From assembly GCF_021462265.1 (NCBI RefSeq), contig NZ_JAJONF010000053.1:1-64000 (forward strand): a stretch of 64,000 bases of DNA, given 5' to 3'. The translations under genes and the position numbers were made by a program. This document shows positions 43,831 through 52,635 of this stretch, in pieces; the first letter of the stretch is position 1; every line of letters starts with the position of its first letter. The notes beneath the pieces are model-generated. The model saw only the letters and a program-made list of their open reading frames with translations, ran no database searches and was not told the origin of the DNA. Source of the DNA: Streptomyces shenzhenensis. Lineage in GTDB: Bacteria; Actinomycetota; Actinomycetes; Streptomycetales; Streptomycetaceae.

Positions 43831-44533
43831 TGTCCTCTGGCTCCTGTCGCGCGCCATTGCGTGACGTAGAAGGAAGTACGGGCTCTTCCCCCTGCGGCTC
43901 GACGCCACGGCCGGGTTCTCCGGTCTGCTCCGACGCTATGCCGCGGGGTGAGACGGGCGGGGGGTATTGAGCCATATTCGAGTTGCTCCGCAGGTGTGAT
44001 GCTGCTCTCGGCAGCGCCCCTGCCTGGGCCGTCTCCGGCACCCTCCGCCCGGGAAGACCAGCTACCGCCACCCGGTCACGGAGGTGGTCCGTGCTCACCG
44101 GGCGCAGGGCAGGGGCATCGAGGCCCCCGCGAACTATCGCGCTGATCACGCCACCAAGGCTATCGCTCTCGACGGGGGGGTCGTCATGAGCCGTATGTGT
44201 ACAAAACCGGGGGTGGAACTTTGACGTTCTGCACAGGGGCGCTGCGCCGGCTTGGCCGACATGGGGGGGGTGGGGGCTGCGGCGGGTGGTGATGCGCGGG
44301 TGGGTGGGGGCTGGTCGCGCAGTTCCCCGCGCCCCTTACGGGGCGCTGCAGTCGCGTCAGACATAGCTGCGGGCAGGCGTGCCGCAGGGCGATGGGGGTC
44401 CCCCCGCTCGAGCGAAGCCGAGAGTGGGGGAGGGTGGGCGCTGGGGGTCCCCCCGGCCGAAGGCTGGGGGAGGCACCCGGCCAGCGCCGGTAAGCGTCCC
44501 TACCCCCGGCCCGCGCGGCCCGCCGGCGCCCGC
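43831..44533. other. long gene-free region upstream of gdh, with interspersed repeats
   Basis: About 700 bp with no credible gene; frames in it have no protein features. The right half is made of short sequence families typical of Streptomyces intergenic DNA, listed separately. The left half (43831-44220) must contain the gdh promoter but no consensus is clear. Confidence 0.55.
44301..44472. repeat. cluster of Streptomyces interspersed repeats
   Basis: Three units: TGGTCGCGCAGTTCCCCGCG plus a CCCCTTACGGGGC hairpin (44311-44348); GGGGGTCCCCCC and GCTCGAGCGAAGCCGAGAG with a closing GGGGGAG (44394-44432); and a shorter version with CCGGCCGAAGGCTGGGGG (44443-44472). From memory these strings recur widely in Streptomyces gaps. 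They are palindromic and may act as terminators or be miniature mobile sequences. Confidence 0.7.
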
Positions 44534-45199
44534 TCACGCCACCAGTCGCTCCGCCTCCTCGACCGCCTCCGCCAGGGAGTCGACGACCGGGACCCCGGCC
44601 TCCTCCAGGCTCGCCCTCCCGTGTGACCCCCCGGTGTACAGCACCGCCTTCGCTCCCACCGCCCGCGCCGCCACCGCGTCATCCGCCGCGTCACCGATCA
44701 CCACGGTCCGACCCGGCTCCACATCCGCCAGCCACCGCAGATGCCGCACCATGTGCTCGGCCTTGCTGCCCCCCGACGGCCCGAGCCGCCCCTCCACCCG
44801 GACGAAGTGCGACTCGATGCCGAACCCCCGCACCAGCGGGACCAGTTCGTCATGCACGTACATGCTCAGCAGCGACTGGCTGCGGCCCGCCGCACGCCAC
44901 CCGGCCAGCAGGTCCGGCGCCCCCTCGGTCAGCGCGCACAGGCCGCGGTGCTCGGCGTAGTAGCGGTGGAAGATCTCGTCCATGGCCTCCCACTCGGCCT
45001 CGGTCGGAAGCCTTCCCATGAGCCGCTCGTAGAACTTCGGCACCGGCACGCAGTACAGCTCCCGGTACTGCTCCAGCGTGATCGGCGCCAGGCCCAGCTC
45101 GGCCGAGGCCGCGTTCGTCGCCCCGATGATCGCGTCGTTGTCGTGGAACAGCGTCCCGTTCCAGTCCCAGACGATGTGTGCGCCTTCGTGCTTCCCCAT
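44534..45199 (-). CDS. HAD-superfamily hydrolase
   Basis: A 221-residue HAD-like phosphatase. The nucleophile motif reads VWDWNGTLFHDN, so Asp12 is the nucleophile but the usual acid/base Asp two residues later is Asn14. Motif II is the Ser of SLLSMYVHD, motif III the Lys of GGSKAEHM, and motif IV is VVIGDAADDAVAA. A helical cap lies between motifs I and II (about 25-85). The Asn suggests a changed or slower reaction, or a phosphotransferase/mutase-like role, unless this subfamily naturally uses Asn. ATG 45199 is chosen. It lies 45 nt downstream of the next gene on the same strand, so the two may be co-transcribed. Confidence 0.85.
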   Translation of the reverse strand: MGKHEGAHIVWDWNGTLFHDNDAIIGATNAASAELGLAPITLEQYRELYCVPVPKFYERLMGRLPTEAEWEAMDEIFHRYYAEHRGLCALTEGAPDLLAGWRAAGRSQSLLSMYVHDELVPLVRGFGIESHFVRVEGRLGPSGGSKAEHMVRHLRWLADVEPGRTVVIGDAADDAVAARAVGAKAVLYTGGSHGRASLEEAGVPVVDSLAEAVEEAERLVA

Positions 45200-45244
45200 G
45201 CCCAGAACGCTACCCGCCGCCACTGACAATCAAGACCCGGCAGG

Positions 45245-45760
45245 TCAGCCGCCCAGCCCCACCAGGTTCGGGATCTCCTGCGTGGCGTACCAGAGCAGCT
45301 CGTGGTCCTCGGCACCGTCCACGACGAACTGCGCGTCGTCGTCCCCGCCGTCCGCCGCCGCCAGCGCCCCGGCGGCCGCCGTGACGTCCTCCTGGGCGTC
45401 GTCGGAGTCGACGTGCACCGAGGCCGCCCTGGCCAGCGCCACCGTCCCGGTCACCCGGACCTCGCCCAGCGCCGCCGGGTCGAGCCCGCGGTCCGGGTCG
45501 GCCGCCGCCGTGCCGTCGGGCACGTCGACGGCGACCACGACCCGGCGCCGTACCGCGCCCGGGTCGGCGGCCAGCAGCCGCAGGGACGCCAGGGCTGCCC
45601 GGTTGAGCGCGGCGTACTCCAGTTCCTCTATGTCGTCGGAGAGGTACCACTCGCGCAGCGCGGGCGTGACGGCGTAGGCGACGAAGGGACCGGTCCCCAG
45701 CTCGCCCGTCCGGTGCGCCTCGGCGAGCCCGGGGAGGGTCAGGGGGACGTAGACGCGCAT
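45245..45760 (-). CDS. conserved actinobacterial protein of unknown function (DUF6912-like)
   Basis: A 171-residue soluble protein beginning MRVYVPLTLPGLAEAHRTGELG, with ALREWYLSDDIEELEYAALNRAALASLRLLA in the middle and AEDHELLWYATQEIPNLVGL at the end. These are conserved in a family found only in actinobacteria; the DUF number is from memory. It is acidic, with no membrane segment or catalytic motif that I can recognise. ATG 45760 is preceded by GAAGAG. It lies just upstream of the HAD gene, as in related genomes. Confidence 0.75.
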   Translation of the reverse strand: MRVYVPLTLPGLAEAHRTGELGTGPFVAYAVTPALREWYLSDDIEELEYAALNRAALASLRLLAADPGAVRRRVVVAVDVPDGTAAADPDRGLDPAALGEVRVTGTVALARAASVHVDSDDAQEDVTAAAGALAAADGGDDDAQFVVDGAEDHELLWYATQEIPNLVGLGG

Positions 45761-46090
45761 GACTGGCCGCTCTTCTCTTCCGGACTCTTCGACTCTGCGC
45801 CTCCCGAAGCCTCTGACGCCTCCCGGAGGGCCTTCAGGATACGTGCGGGCGTCCCCTTTCGGGTCCCGGGCGGTGTCGTCGCGGGCGTCCACCCGGCGCC
45901 CCGCGATTCACCCGGTGCCACCGCCCACCCGCCGGGATTCCCGCACCCCCGACCACTCGGATAGGTGAACCTTCCCGGGCCCCCGACACGGACCGCCACC
46001 GCCTTGCCGCCGCCGGCCCGGCCCCGTACAAGGTCCGTGACTGTAAGTTACTGCCCGGTTACTCTCCGGGCCCGCCGAACGGGGATCCCC

Positions 46091-46552
46091 ATGAACAAGG
46101 TCATGACCAGGACCGCCCAGCTCCGCCCGGCCACCCGGCCACCCGGCCGCCGCGACCCCCGCCGGCCGGGCGCCCCCTCCTCACGCCGTCCGCTCACGCC
46201 TCCGGCGGCCCCGCCGGGCCCGCGCCCCACCGACCTGTTCGCGGAGCGTCTGCTGGCCGTTCTGAGCGGCCGCCGCCCCGTCCACTGGATGCTCCGGCAC
46301 ACGGCGGGACCCGCCTACGACGACCTGGCCCGGCTCGCCGAACGCGGCCCCCTGCGCACCCGCGGCGCCGACCCCGTCGTCCGCGACATCGGCTACTACG
46401 TGCCGCGCGCCGGCGCCCTGGAGGTCTTCGCGCGCATCGCCGCGGGCGACAGTCTGCGCGCGATGGCCTTCCGCCTGGAGCAGGGCGCGGACCTGCGCTG
46501 GCGCTGCACCGCGGTGGAGATGGGCGGCCCCCGCACGCCTCACGACGACTGA
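46091..46552 (+). CDS. Rv3235-family small protein
   Basis: A 153-residue protein with a Pro/Arg-rich, probably disordered, first 45 residues and a small conserved domain (DLFAERLLAVLSGRRPVHWMLRHTAGPAYDDLARL, then VRDIGYYVPRAGALEVFARIAAGDSLRAMAFRLEQGADLRWRCTAVEMG). This domain matches proteins of the Mycobacterium Rv3235 family, encoded beside secA in many actinobacteria, as here. Function unknown; its position suggests a link to secretion, which is inference only. ATG 46091 is chosen. It is convergent with secA. Confidence 0.75.
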   Translation: MNKVMTRTAQLRPATRPPGRRDPRRPGAPSSRRPLTPPAAPPGPRPTDLFAERLLAVLSGRRPVHWMLRHTAGPAYDDLARLAERGPLRTRGADPVVRDIGYYVPRAGALEVFARIAAGDSLRAMAFRLEQGADLRWRCTAVEMGGPRTPHDD

Positions 46553-46643
46553 CAGCCGACCCGAGGTGCCTCACGACGACTCGCGGTCGCCCCCAGGAGC
46601 GGCCAAGTCCCTGACCGGCCCCCGGGCCCCGGCAGCAAGCCGA

Positions 46644-46675
46644 AGGGCCGGCCCCCTTTCCAGGTGACCGGCCCT
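46644..46675. terminator. probable terminator between secA and the Rv3235-family gene
   Basis: An 8-bp stem (AGGGCCGG and its complement) with a 16-nt loop, 22 nt beyond the secA stop codon, between the convergent genes. No U-tract. Confidence 0.55.
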
Positions 46676-46696
46676 GACGAGACGCTGGCGCCGGGG

Positions 46697-49543
46697 TTAC
46701 TTCCTGCGGCCGCGGCGGCTCTTCGCCTGCTTGCGGCGTTCGGCGCGGGTCAGGCCGTCGGCCTCGGAGCGGGTGGGCTCCTCGTCGTCGTAGGCGAAGT
46801 CGCCCTCGACGATGCCGCCCTCGCCGTCCACGGTGGCCGCCGAGAAGTGCATACCCCGTCGCTGCGGCGCCTCCAGACCCTTGGCACGGATCTCCGGACG
46901 CGGACCCGCCTGGGCCGGCACCGCGTCCTGGACGCCCTCGACGGCCGCCTCGGTGTCCTCGACCGGGACCTCCTCGACCTGCTGCTCGACCTGGACCTCC
47001 AGGTTGAACAGGTAGCCGACGGACTCCTCCTTGATGCCGTCCATCATCGCGGTGAACATGTCGAAGCCCTCGCGCTGGTACTCGACCAGCGGGTCCTTCT
47101 GGGCCATCGCGCGCAGGCCGATGCCCTCCTGGAGGTAGTCCATCTCGTAGAGGTGCTCGCGCCACTTGCGGTCGAGGACCGACAGCACGACCCGGCGCTC
47201 CAGCTCACGCATGATCTCGGAGCCGAGCTGGGCCTCGCGCGCCGCGTACTGCTCGTGGATGTCGTCCTTGATGGACTCGGAGATGTACTCGGCGGTCAGG
47301 CCCGCGCGGTCGCCGGCCGCCTCCTCCAGCTCCTCGATGGTGACCTTCACCGGGTAGAGCTGCTTGAAGGCGCCCCACAGCCGGTCGAGGTCCCAGTCCT
47401 CCGGGAAGCCTTCGGCGGTCTCCGCGCCGACGTACGCGTCGATCGTGTCGTCCATGAAGTGCTGGATCTGCTCCTGCAGGTCCTCGCCCTCCAGGACGCG
47501 GCGGCGCTCGCCGTAGATGACCTCGCGCTGCCGGTTGAGCACCTCGTCGTACTTCAGGACGTTCTTACGGGTCTCGAAGTTCTGCTGCTCGACCTGCGAC
47601 TGCGCGGACGCGATCGCGCGGGTGACCATCTTGTTCTCGATCGGCACGTCGTCCGGCACGTTCGCCATGGACATCACGCGCTCGACCATCTGGGCCTTGA
47701 ACAGGCGCATGAGGTCGTCGCCGAGGGAGAGGTAGAAGCGGGACTCACCGGGGTCGCCCTGACGGCCGCTGCGGCCGCGCAGCTGGTTGTCGATCCGGCG
47801 CGACTCGTGCCGCTCGGTGCCCAGCACGTAGAGACCGCCGAGCTCCTTCACCTCGTCGAACTCGGCCTTGACGGCCCGCTCGGCCTTCTCCAGGGCGGCG
47901 GGCAGCGCGGCCGCCCACTCCTCGATGTGCTCCTCGGGGTCGAGGCCGCGCTGGCGCAGCTCCGCCTCGGCGAGGTCCTCGGGGTTGCCGCCGAGCTTGA
48001 TGTCGGTACCACGGCCGGCCATGTTGGTGGCCACCGTCACGGCGCCCTTGCGGCCGGCCTGCGCGACGATCGACGCCTCGCGCTCGTGCTGCTTGGCGTT
48101 GAGCACCTCGTGCTGGATGCCGCGCTTGGAGAGCTGCTGCGAGAGGTACTCCGACTTCTCGACGGAGGTCGTGCCGACCAGGATCGGCTGGCCCTTCTCG
48201 TGCTTCTCCGCGATGTCGTCGACGACCGCCTCGAACTTGGCGACCTCGGTACGGTAGATCAGGTCCGACTGGTCCTTGCGGATCATCGGCCTGTTCGTCG
48301 GGATCGGGACCACGCCGAGCTTGTAGATCTGGTGGAACTCGGCGGCCTCGGTCATGGCCGTACCGGTCATGCCGGACAGGCCGGGCAGTTCCTTGCCGTT
48401 GTGGTCGTGGCGCTTGTAGAGGCGGAAGAAGTTCTGCAGGGTGATCGTGGCGAGGGTCTGGTTCTCGTCCTTGATGTCCACCCCTTCCTTCGCCTCGATC
48501 GCCTGGTGCATGCCCTCGTTGTAGCGGCGGCCGGCGAGGATACGGCCGGTGTGCTCGTCGACGATCATGACCTCGCCGTCGAGGACGACGTAGTCCTTGT
48601 CCTTCTTGAAGAGCTCCTTCGCCTTGATGGCGTTGTTCAGGTAGCCCACCAGCGGGGTGTTCACCGACTCGTAGAGGTTGTCGATGCCCAGCCAGTCCTC
48701 GACCTTGGACACACCGGACTCGTGGATGGCGACCGTGCGCTTCTTCTCGTCGACCTCGTAGTCGCCGGTCTCCTCGATGCCCTTGAGCGGGTTGCCGGCC
48801 TCGCCCTTCTTCAGCCGCAGGACCAGCTTGGCGAAGTCGCCGTACCACTTGGTGGCCTGGTCGGCCGGGCCGGAGATGATCAGCGGCGTACGGGCCTCGT
48901 CGACCAGGATGGAGTCGACCTCGTCGACGATGGCGTAGTTGTGGCCGCGCTGGACGAGCTCGTCCTGGGCCCACGCCATGTTGTCGCGGAGGTAGTCGAA
49001 GCCGAACTCGTTGTTCGTGCCGTACGTGATGTCGCACGCGTACTGTTCGCGGCGCTGGGCCGGCGTCATGTTGGCGAGGATGCAGCCGACGGAGAGACCC
49101 AGGAACTTGTGGACGCGGCCCATCATCTCGGAGTCGCGCTCGGCCAGGTAGTCGTTGACCGTGATGAGGTGGACGCCCTTGTCCGACAGCGCGTTGAGGT
49201 ACGCGGGCAGGGTGCCGACGAGGGTCTTGCCCTCACCGGTCTTCATCTCGGCCACGTAGCCGAGGTGGAGGGCCGCGCCACCCATGATCTGCACGTCGTA
49301 GTGACGCTGGCCGAGGGCGCGCTTGGCGGCTTCGCGCACCGTGGCGAACGCCTCGGGGAGCAGGTCGTCAAGGCTCTCGCCGTCGGCGTAGCGCTGCTTG
49401 TACTCATCGGTGAGGGCCCGCAGCTCGGCGTCGGAGAGGTCGACGAAATCCTCTTCGATGGAGTTGACCTGGTCCGCGATGCGGTGCAGCTTGCGCAGGA
49501 TCTTGCCTTCGCCTGCACGCATGATCTTCGAGAGGACGGACAC
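46697..49543 (-). CDS. secA: preprotein translocase ATPase SecA
   Basis: The essential motor of the Sec export pathway, 948 residues. Walker A is MKTGEGKTL, the DEAD motif is VDEVDSILVDEA, the helicase motif is GTTSVEKSEYLS, and TNMAGRGTDIKLGG is the SecA signature. The C-terminus is acidic then basic (TRAERRKQAKSRRGRRK) and lacks the zinc-binding CxCxSG motif seen in E. coli SecA, as is common in actinobacterial SecA1. The start is GTG 49543 (VSVLSKIMRAGEG), with AAGGAGA about 9 nt upstream. The frame extends upstream to 50641 across the GNAT gene, but that part is not coding. No second secA is present in the window. Confidence 0.97.
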   Translation of the reverse strand: MSVLSKIMRAGEGKILRKLHRIADQVNSIEEDFVDLSDAELRALTDEYKQRYADGESLDDLLPEAFATVREAAKRALGQRHYDVQIMGGAALHLGYVAEMKTGEGKTLVGTLPAYLNALSDKGVHLITVNDYLAERDSEMMGRVHKFLGLSVGCILANMTPAQRREQYACDITYGTNNEFGFDYLRDNMAWAQDELVQRGHNYAIVDEVDSILVDEARTPLIISGPADQATKWYGDFAKLVLRLKKGEAGNPLKGIEETGDYEVDEKKRTVAIHESGVSKVEDWLGIDNLYESVNTPLVGYLNNAIKAKELFKKDKDYVVLDGEVMIVDEHTGRILAGRRYNEGMHQAIEAKEGVDIKDENQTLATITLQNFFRLYKRHDHNGKELPGLSGMTGTAMTEAAEFHQIYKLGVVPIPTNRPMIRKDQSDLIYRTEVAKFEAVVDDIAEKHEKGQPILVGTTSVEKSEYLSQQLSKRGIQHEVLNAKQHEREASIVAQAGRKGAVTVATNMAGRGTDIKLGGNPEDLAEAELRQRGLDPEEHIEEWAAALPAALEKAERAVKAEFDEVKELGGLYVLGTERHESRRIDNQLRGRSGRQGDPGESRFYLSLGDDLMRLFKAQMVERVMSMANVPDDVPIENKMVTRAIASAQSQVEQQNFETRKNVLKYDEVLNRQREVIYGERRRVLEGEDLQEQIQHFMDDTIDAYVGAETAEGFPEDWDLDRLWGAFKQLYPVKVTIEELEEAAGDRAGLTAEYISESIKDDIHEQYAAREAQLGSEIMRELERRVVLSVLDRKWREHLYEMDYLQEGIGLRAMAQKDPLVEYQREGFDMFTAMMDGIKEESVGYLFNLEVQVEQQVEEVPVEDTEAAVEGVQDAVPAQAGPRPEIRAKGLEAPQRRGMHFSAATVDGEGGIVEGDFAYDDEEPTRSEADGLTRAERRKQAKSRRGRRK

Positions 49544-49767
49544 GGGGGTTAGTCTCCTTGCCGGTCGGGCCTGGGAGGGTCGGTTTCCATTTGACGTACT
49601 GAGCAACGGCCATCGTATGCGAGGACCCGGCCGCGTCGGGAGGCCTGTCGCCCCGACGACCGCCCGTCGCTTTCCCGAGGGCCCTGCGAGCACATTTCGT
49701 GCCTCACACGGGACAACGGCCGGGACCGTCCGATAGTGCCGCGCCGGGGTGAGGAATTGCGCGAAAT

Positions 49768-49783
49768 GTGATCGCGGGATCAC
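49768..49783. promoter_or_regulatory. small palindrome upstream of secA and the GNAT gene
   Basis: GTGATCGCGGGATCAC is an inverted repeat (6-4-6) 52 bp before the GNAT start and 225 bp upstream of secA. It could be an operator; no known regulator motif is matched. Confidence 0.35.
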
Positions 49784-49834
49784 GCAGCGCGAAACCGATG
49801 GCGTACCGGACACCGGGGCGAGCAGAATCGGCCG

Positions 49835-50410
49835 ATGGAACCCGTCACGCTCACCACCCCTCGTCTGCTGCTGCGCGCGGTCGGCCCGCAGGACACCGAC
49901 GCGGTGTACGCGGCCGTCCAGGATCCCGACATCCAGCGCTGGACGACGATTCCTTCCCCCTACCTCGCCGAGCACGCCCGCAGCTTCACCGAGCAGATGG
50001 TCCCCGACGGCTGGACCGAGGGCTCCATGTTCACCTTCGGCGTCTTCCTGCCGGCCGGCGGGCTGGCCGGGATGCTCGCCCTGACCATGCGCTCGCTGGG
50101 GACGGCCGAGGTGGGGTTCTGGACGGTCAAGGAGCACCGCGGCCACGGCTACACCGCGGAGGCCACCCTCGCCGCCGCCCGCTGGGCGTTCACCCGGATG
50201 GCGATCGACCGGGTCGAATGGCGCGCCGAGGTCGGCAACCACGCCTCCCGCGCGGTCGCCGAACGCGCGGGCTTCACCGTCGAGGGCGTTCTCCGGTCCT
50301 GTCTCAACAACAGGGGCGTACGACGCGACTGCTGGGTCGGCTCCCTGCTCCCCTCGGACCTGGGCCTGCCGTCGGCGGCGCCCTACCTGCCGGCCCCCGC
50401 GCGGGGCTGA
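49835..50410 (+). CDS. GNAT-family N-acetyltransferase (RimJ/RimL-like)
   Basis: A 191-residue acetyltransferase. The N-terminus LTTPRLLLRAVGPQDTDAVYAAVQDPDIQRW and the EVGFWTVKEHRGHGYTAEATLAAARWAF acetyl-CoA loop (V/I-x-x-x-x-R-G-x-G/A, here HRGHGYT) are typical of the RimJ/RimL branch, followed by RVEWRAEVGNHASRAVAERAGFTVEGVLRS. Substrates in this branch are ribosomal protein N-termini or small amino compounds; this one cannot be assigned. ATG 49835 lies after GCCGATGG-type sequence without a strong RBS. It is divergent from secA. Confidence 0.88.
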   Translation: MEPVTLTTPRLLLRAVGPQDTDAVYAAVQDPDIQRWTTIPSPYLAEHARSFTEQMVPDGWTEGSMFTFGVFLPAGGLAGMLALTMRSLGTAEVGFWTVKEHRGHGYTAEATLAAARWAFTRMAIDRVEWRAEVGNHASRAVAERAGFTVEGVLRSCLNNRGVRRDCWVGSLLPSDLGLPSAAPYLPAPARG

Positions 50411-50459
50411 AACCCCAGCTCGTGCCGGGCTGTCAGTGCCACCCTCTATCGTCCGACCC

Positions 50460-51650
50460 ATGACGACCCTCCCGCGCCCCGCCACCGCTCTCTCGGCGGA
50501 CGAAGCCCGCCGTATCGCGCTGAAGGCACAGGGCTTCCTAGGCGCCCCCGACCGCCGCCTGGGCGTCCGGGGCGTGCTCCGCCACCTCGGCGCGGTCCAG
50601 CTCGACACCATCTCGGTCCTCGCCCGGTCGCACGAGCTCATTCCGTACGCCCGCCTCGGCCGCGTCGGCCGCAGAACGGTCGAGGCCGCCTACTGGCAGG
50701 ACGCACACGCCTTCGAGTACTGGTCGCACGCCGCCTGCATCCTGCCCATCGAGGAGTGGCCGCACTTCGCCTTCCGCCGCCGCGCCTACCGCGACCGCCC
50801 GCACTGGAACCACGCCCTTCCGGACGGCACCTACGACCAGGTCATCAAGCAGCTGCGCGGCGAAGGCCCGCTGACCGCGACGGAGTTGGGCGGCGCGAAG
50901 AGGACCAGCGAGTGGTGGGACTGGTCCGGCACCAAGGTCGCCGTGGAGCGCGCGCTGATGTACGGCGAGGTGGTGTGCGTCGAACGGCGCGGCTGGAAGC
51001 GGGTGTACGACCTCGCCGAGCGCGCGGTCCCGGGCGAGCTGCTCCATGACGAGCTGGACGACACCGAGTGCCTGCGCCGCCTGGTCCGGCTGGCCGGGCA
51101 GTCGCTGGGCGTCGGCACGCGCACGGACATCGCCGACTACCACCGGCTCAAGGGCGAGCAGGTCGACGCCGTGATCGCCGACTCGGGTCTGGTCCCGGTG
51201 TTGGTGGAGGGCTGGGGAAAGCCCGCCTGGGCGGACCCGGCGGCCCTGGCCACGCCCCCGCGCGGCCGGCACCGTACGACGCTGCTCTCCCCGTTCGACT
51301 CCCTGGTCTGGGACCGGGCGCGCACGGAGCGGATCTTCGGCTTCACCCACCGCCTGGAGGCGTACGTCCCGAAGCCGAAGCGGGTGTACGGCTACTACGC
51401 GATGCCGGTGCTGGCAGGCGGCCGGCTGGTGGGCCGCGTGGACCCGGCGCGGGAGGCGGGCGGGATCCTGGTGGCCCGCCAGGTCACGCTGGACGGCCCT
51501 AAGGCGGTCCCGGCGGTGGCGGAGGCGCTGGTCGAGGCGGCGAGCTGGGTGGACTGCACGACGGTGCGCGTGGAGCGCGTCGACGCCCCCGAGTTGCGCG
51601 AGCCGCTCATGAAGGAGGTGACCCGCTCCCTGACAGCGGCGCTGCGCTGA
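50460..51650 (+). CDS. winged-helix DNA glycosylase, YcaQ/AlkX-AlkZ family
   Basis: A 396-residue protein of the HTH_42/YcaQ family, which unhooks DNA interstrand crosslinks and bulky N-alkyl lesions. The catalytic tripeptide region reads LGAVQLDTISVLARSHEL, giving Q47-L48-D49, the Q-phi-D motif of the E. coli AlkX (YcaQ) group and not the QxQ of AlkZ. Further family segments are YWSHAACILPIEEWPHF, LMYGEVVCVERRGWKRVYDLAER and LLSPFDSLVWDRARTERIFGF. In Streptomyces some members protect against the strain's own alkylating antibiotics, but no biosynthetic genes are close, so general repair is more likely. ATG 50460 follows the GNAT gene by 49 nt; the RBS is weak. Confidence 0.88.
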   Translation: MTTLPRPATALSADEARRIALKAQGFLGAPDRRLGVRGVLRHLGAVQLDTISVLARSHELIPYARLGRVGRRTVEAAYWQDAHAFEYWSHAACILPIEEWPHFAFRRRAYRDRPHWNHALPDGTYDQVIKQLRGEGPLTATELGGAKRTSEWWDWSGTKVAVERALMYGEVVCVERRGWKRVYDLAERAVPGELLHDELDDTECLRRLVRLAGQSLGVGTRTDIADYHRLKGEQVDAVIADSGLVPVLVEGWGKPAWADPAALATPPRGRHRTTLLSPFDSLVWDRARTERIFGFTHRLEAYVPKPKRVYGYYAMPVLAGGRLVGRVDPAREAGGILVARQVTLDGPKAVPAVAEALVEAASWVDCTTVRVERVDAPELREPLMKEVTRSLTAALR

Positions 51651-51679
51651 CCGGCGCCGGGTCCGACGCCGGCGCGGCC

Positions 51680-52429
51680 TCAGCGGATTTCGAGGATCTT
51701 CTCCCGCATCGCGTAGACCACCGCCTCCATCCTGGAGTGCAACTGCAGCTTCTCCAGGATGTTGCGCACATGGTTCTTCACGGTGTTCTCGGAGATGAAC
51801 AACTCCTTCGCGATATCGCGGTTGTTCATCCCCGTGGCGACCAGCTTGAGCACTTCGAGTTCCCGGTCGGTGAGCCGCGGCGCCGGCACCAGCCGGCGCT
51901 CGTCGGTGCGCTGGATCATCGACTTGAACTCGGTGAGGAGTTTCGACGCCATGGACGGGCTGATCTGCGACTGCCCGTCGGCCACCGCCCGAATGGCGGT
52001 GGCCACCTCGTCGGTGGAGATCTCCTTGAGAAGGTATCCGGTCGCACCCGCCTTGATCGCGTCGTAGAGATCGGCCTCTTCGTCACTGATCGTCAGCATG
52101 ATGATCTTCGCGCTGGGCGCGACCTCCTTGATGGAGGTGCACGCCTCGATTCCACCGCGCTTGGGCATCCGGACGTCCATCAGCACGATGTCCGGCAGCA
52201 GGTCGGCGGCCTTGTCGACGGCCTCCGCGCCGTCGCCCGCCTCCCCGACGACCTGGATGTCCTCCTCGGCGGCGAGCACGATCTCCAGTCCGCGGCGGAA
52301 GAGGGCATGATCGTCGACGACAAGGACTCTGATCGGTTCCTTGCGTGGAGTACCGCCCGTGTCCGGGCCCATGCCGGCGACGCCGCCGTCGGCATCACCG
52401 TCCCGCATCGGTCCGAAGCTGTCCGCCAT
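51680..52429 (-). CDS. NarL/FixJ-family response regulator, orphan
   Basis: A 249-residue regulator. After a Gly/Asp-rich 30-residue extension the receiver domain has the acidic pair DD39-40, the phosphoacceptor Asp85 (IVLMDVRMPK), Thr in LTISDEE and Lys in LLKEIS. The C-terminal LuxR-type HTH is LTDRELEVLKLVATGMNNRDIAKELFISENTVKNHVRNILEKLQ. ATG 52429 is preceded by GGGGAGG at good distance. No histidine kinase gene is adjacent, so its partner, if any, is elsewhere. It is separated from hpf by a strong terminator. Targets are unknown. Confidence 0.92.
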   Translation of the reverse strand: MADSFGPMRDGDADGGVAGMGPDTGGTPRKEPIRVLVVDDHALFRRGLEIVLAAEEDIQVVGEAGDGAEAVDKAADLLPDIVLMDVRMPKRGGIEACTSIKEVAPSAKIIMLTISDEEADLYDAIKAGATGYLLKEISTDEVATAIRAVADGQSQISPSMASKLLTEFKSMIQRTDERRLVPAPRLTDRELEVLKLVATGMNNRDIAKELFISENTVKNHVRNILEKLQLHSRMEAVVYAMREKILEIR

Positions 52430-52572
52430 CGTTCCTCCCCCTGAAGGCTGTGGCCTGTGGTGCTGTGCCATCCGCCAACCCAAGGCAGCGGCCCACCGGT
52501 TGGACCGTTACGGCCATGATTCCATGCCCGGACCGGAACGCGGTGACAGAGCGGGGCGCGAAGTGGTCGCAC

Positions 52573-52615
52573 ACCGGTGCCCCTGGGGGCGCACGGCACT
52601 CCCAGGGGCACCGGT
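52573..52615. terminator. terminator downstream of hpf
   Basis: A 15-bp perfect stem (ACCGGTGCCCCTGGG and its complement) with a 13-nt loop, 21 nt beyond the hpf stop, in the gap before the response regulator gene. Confidence 0.85.
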
Positions 52616-52635
52616 TCAACTGCCGGCCGGGCGGG

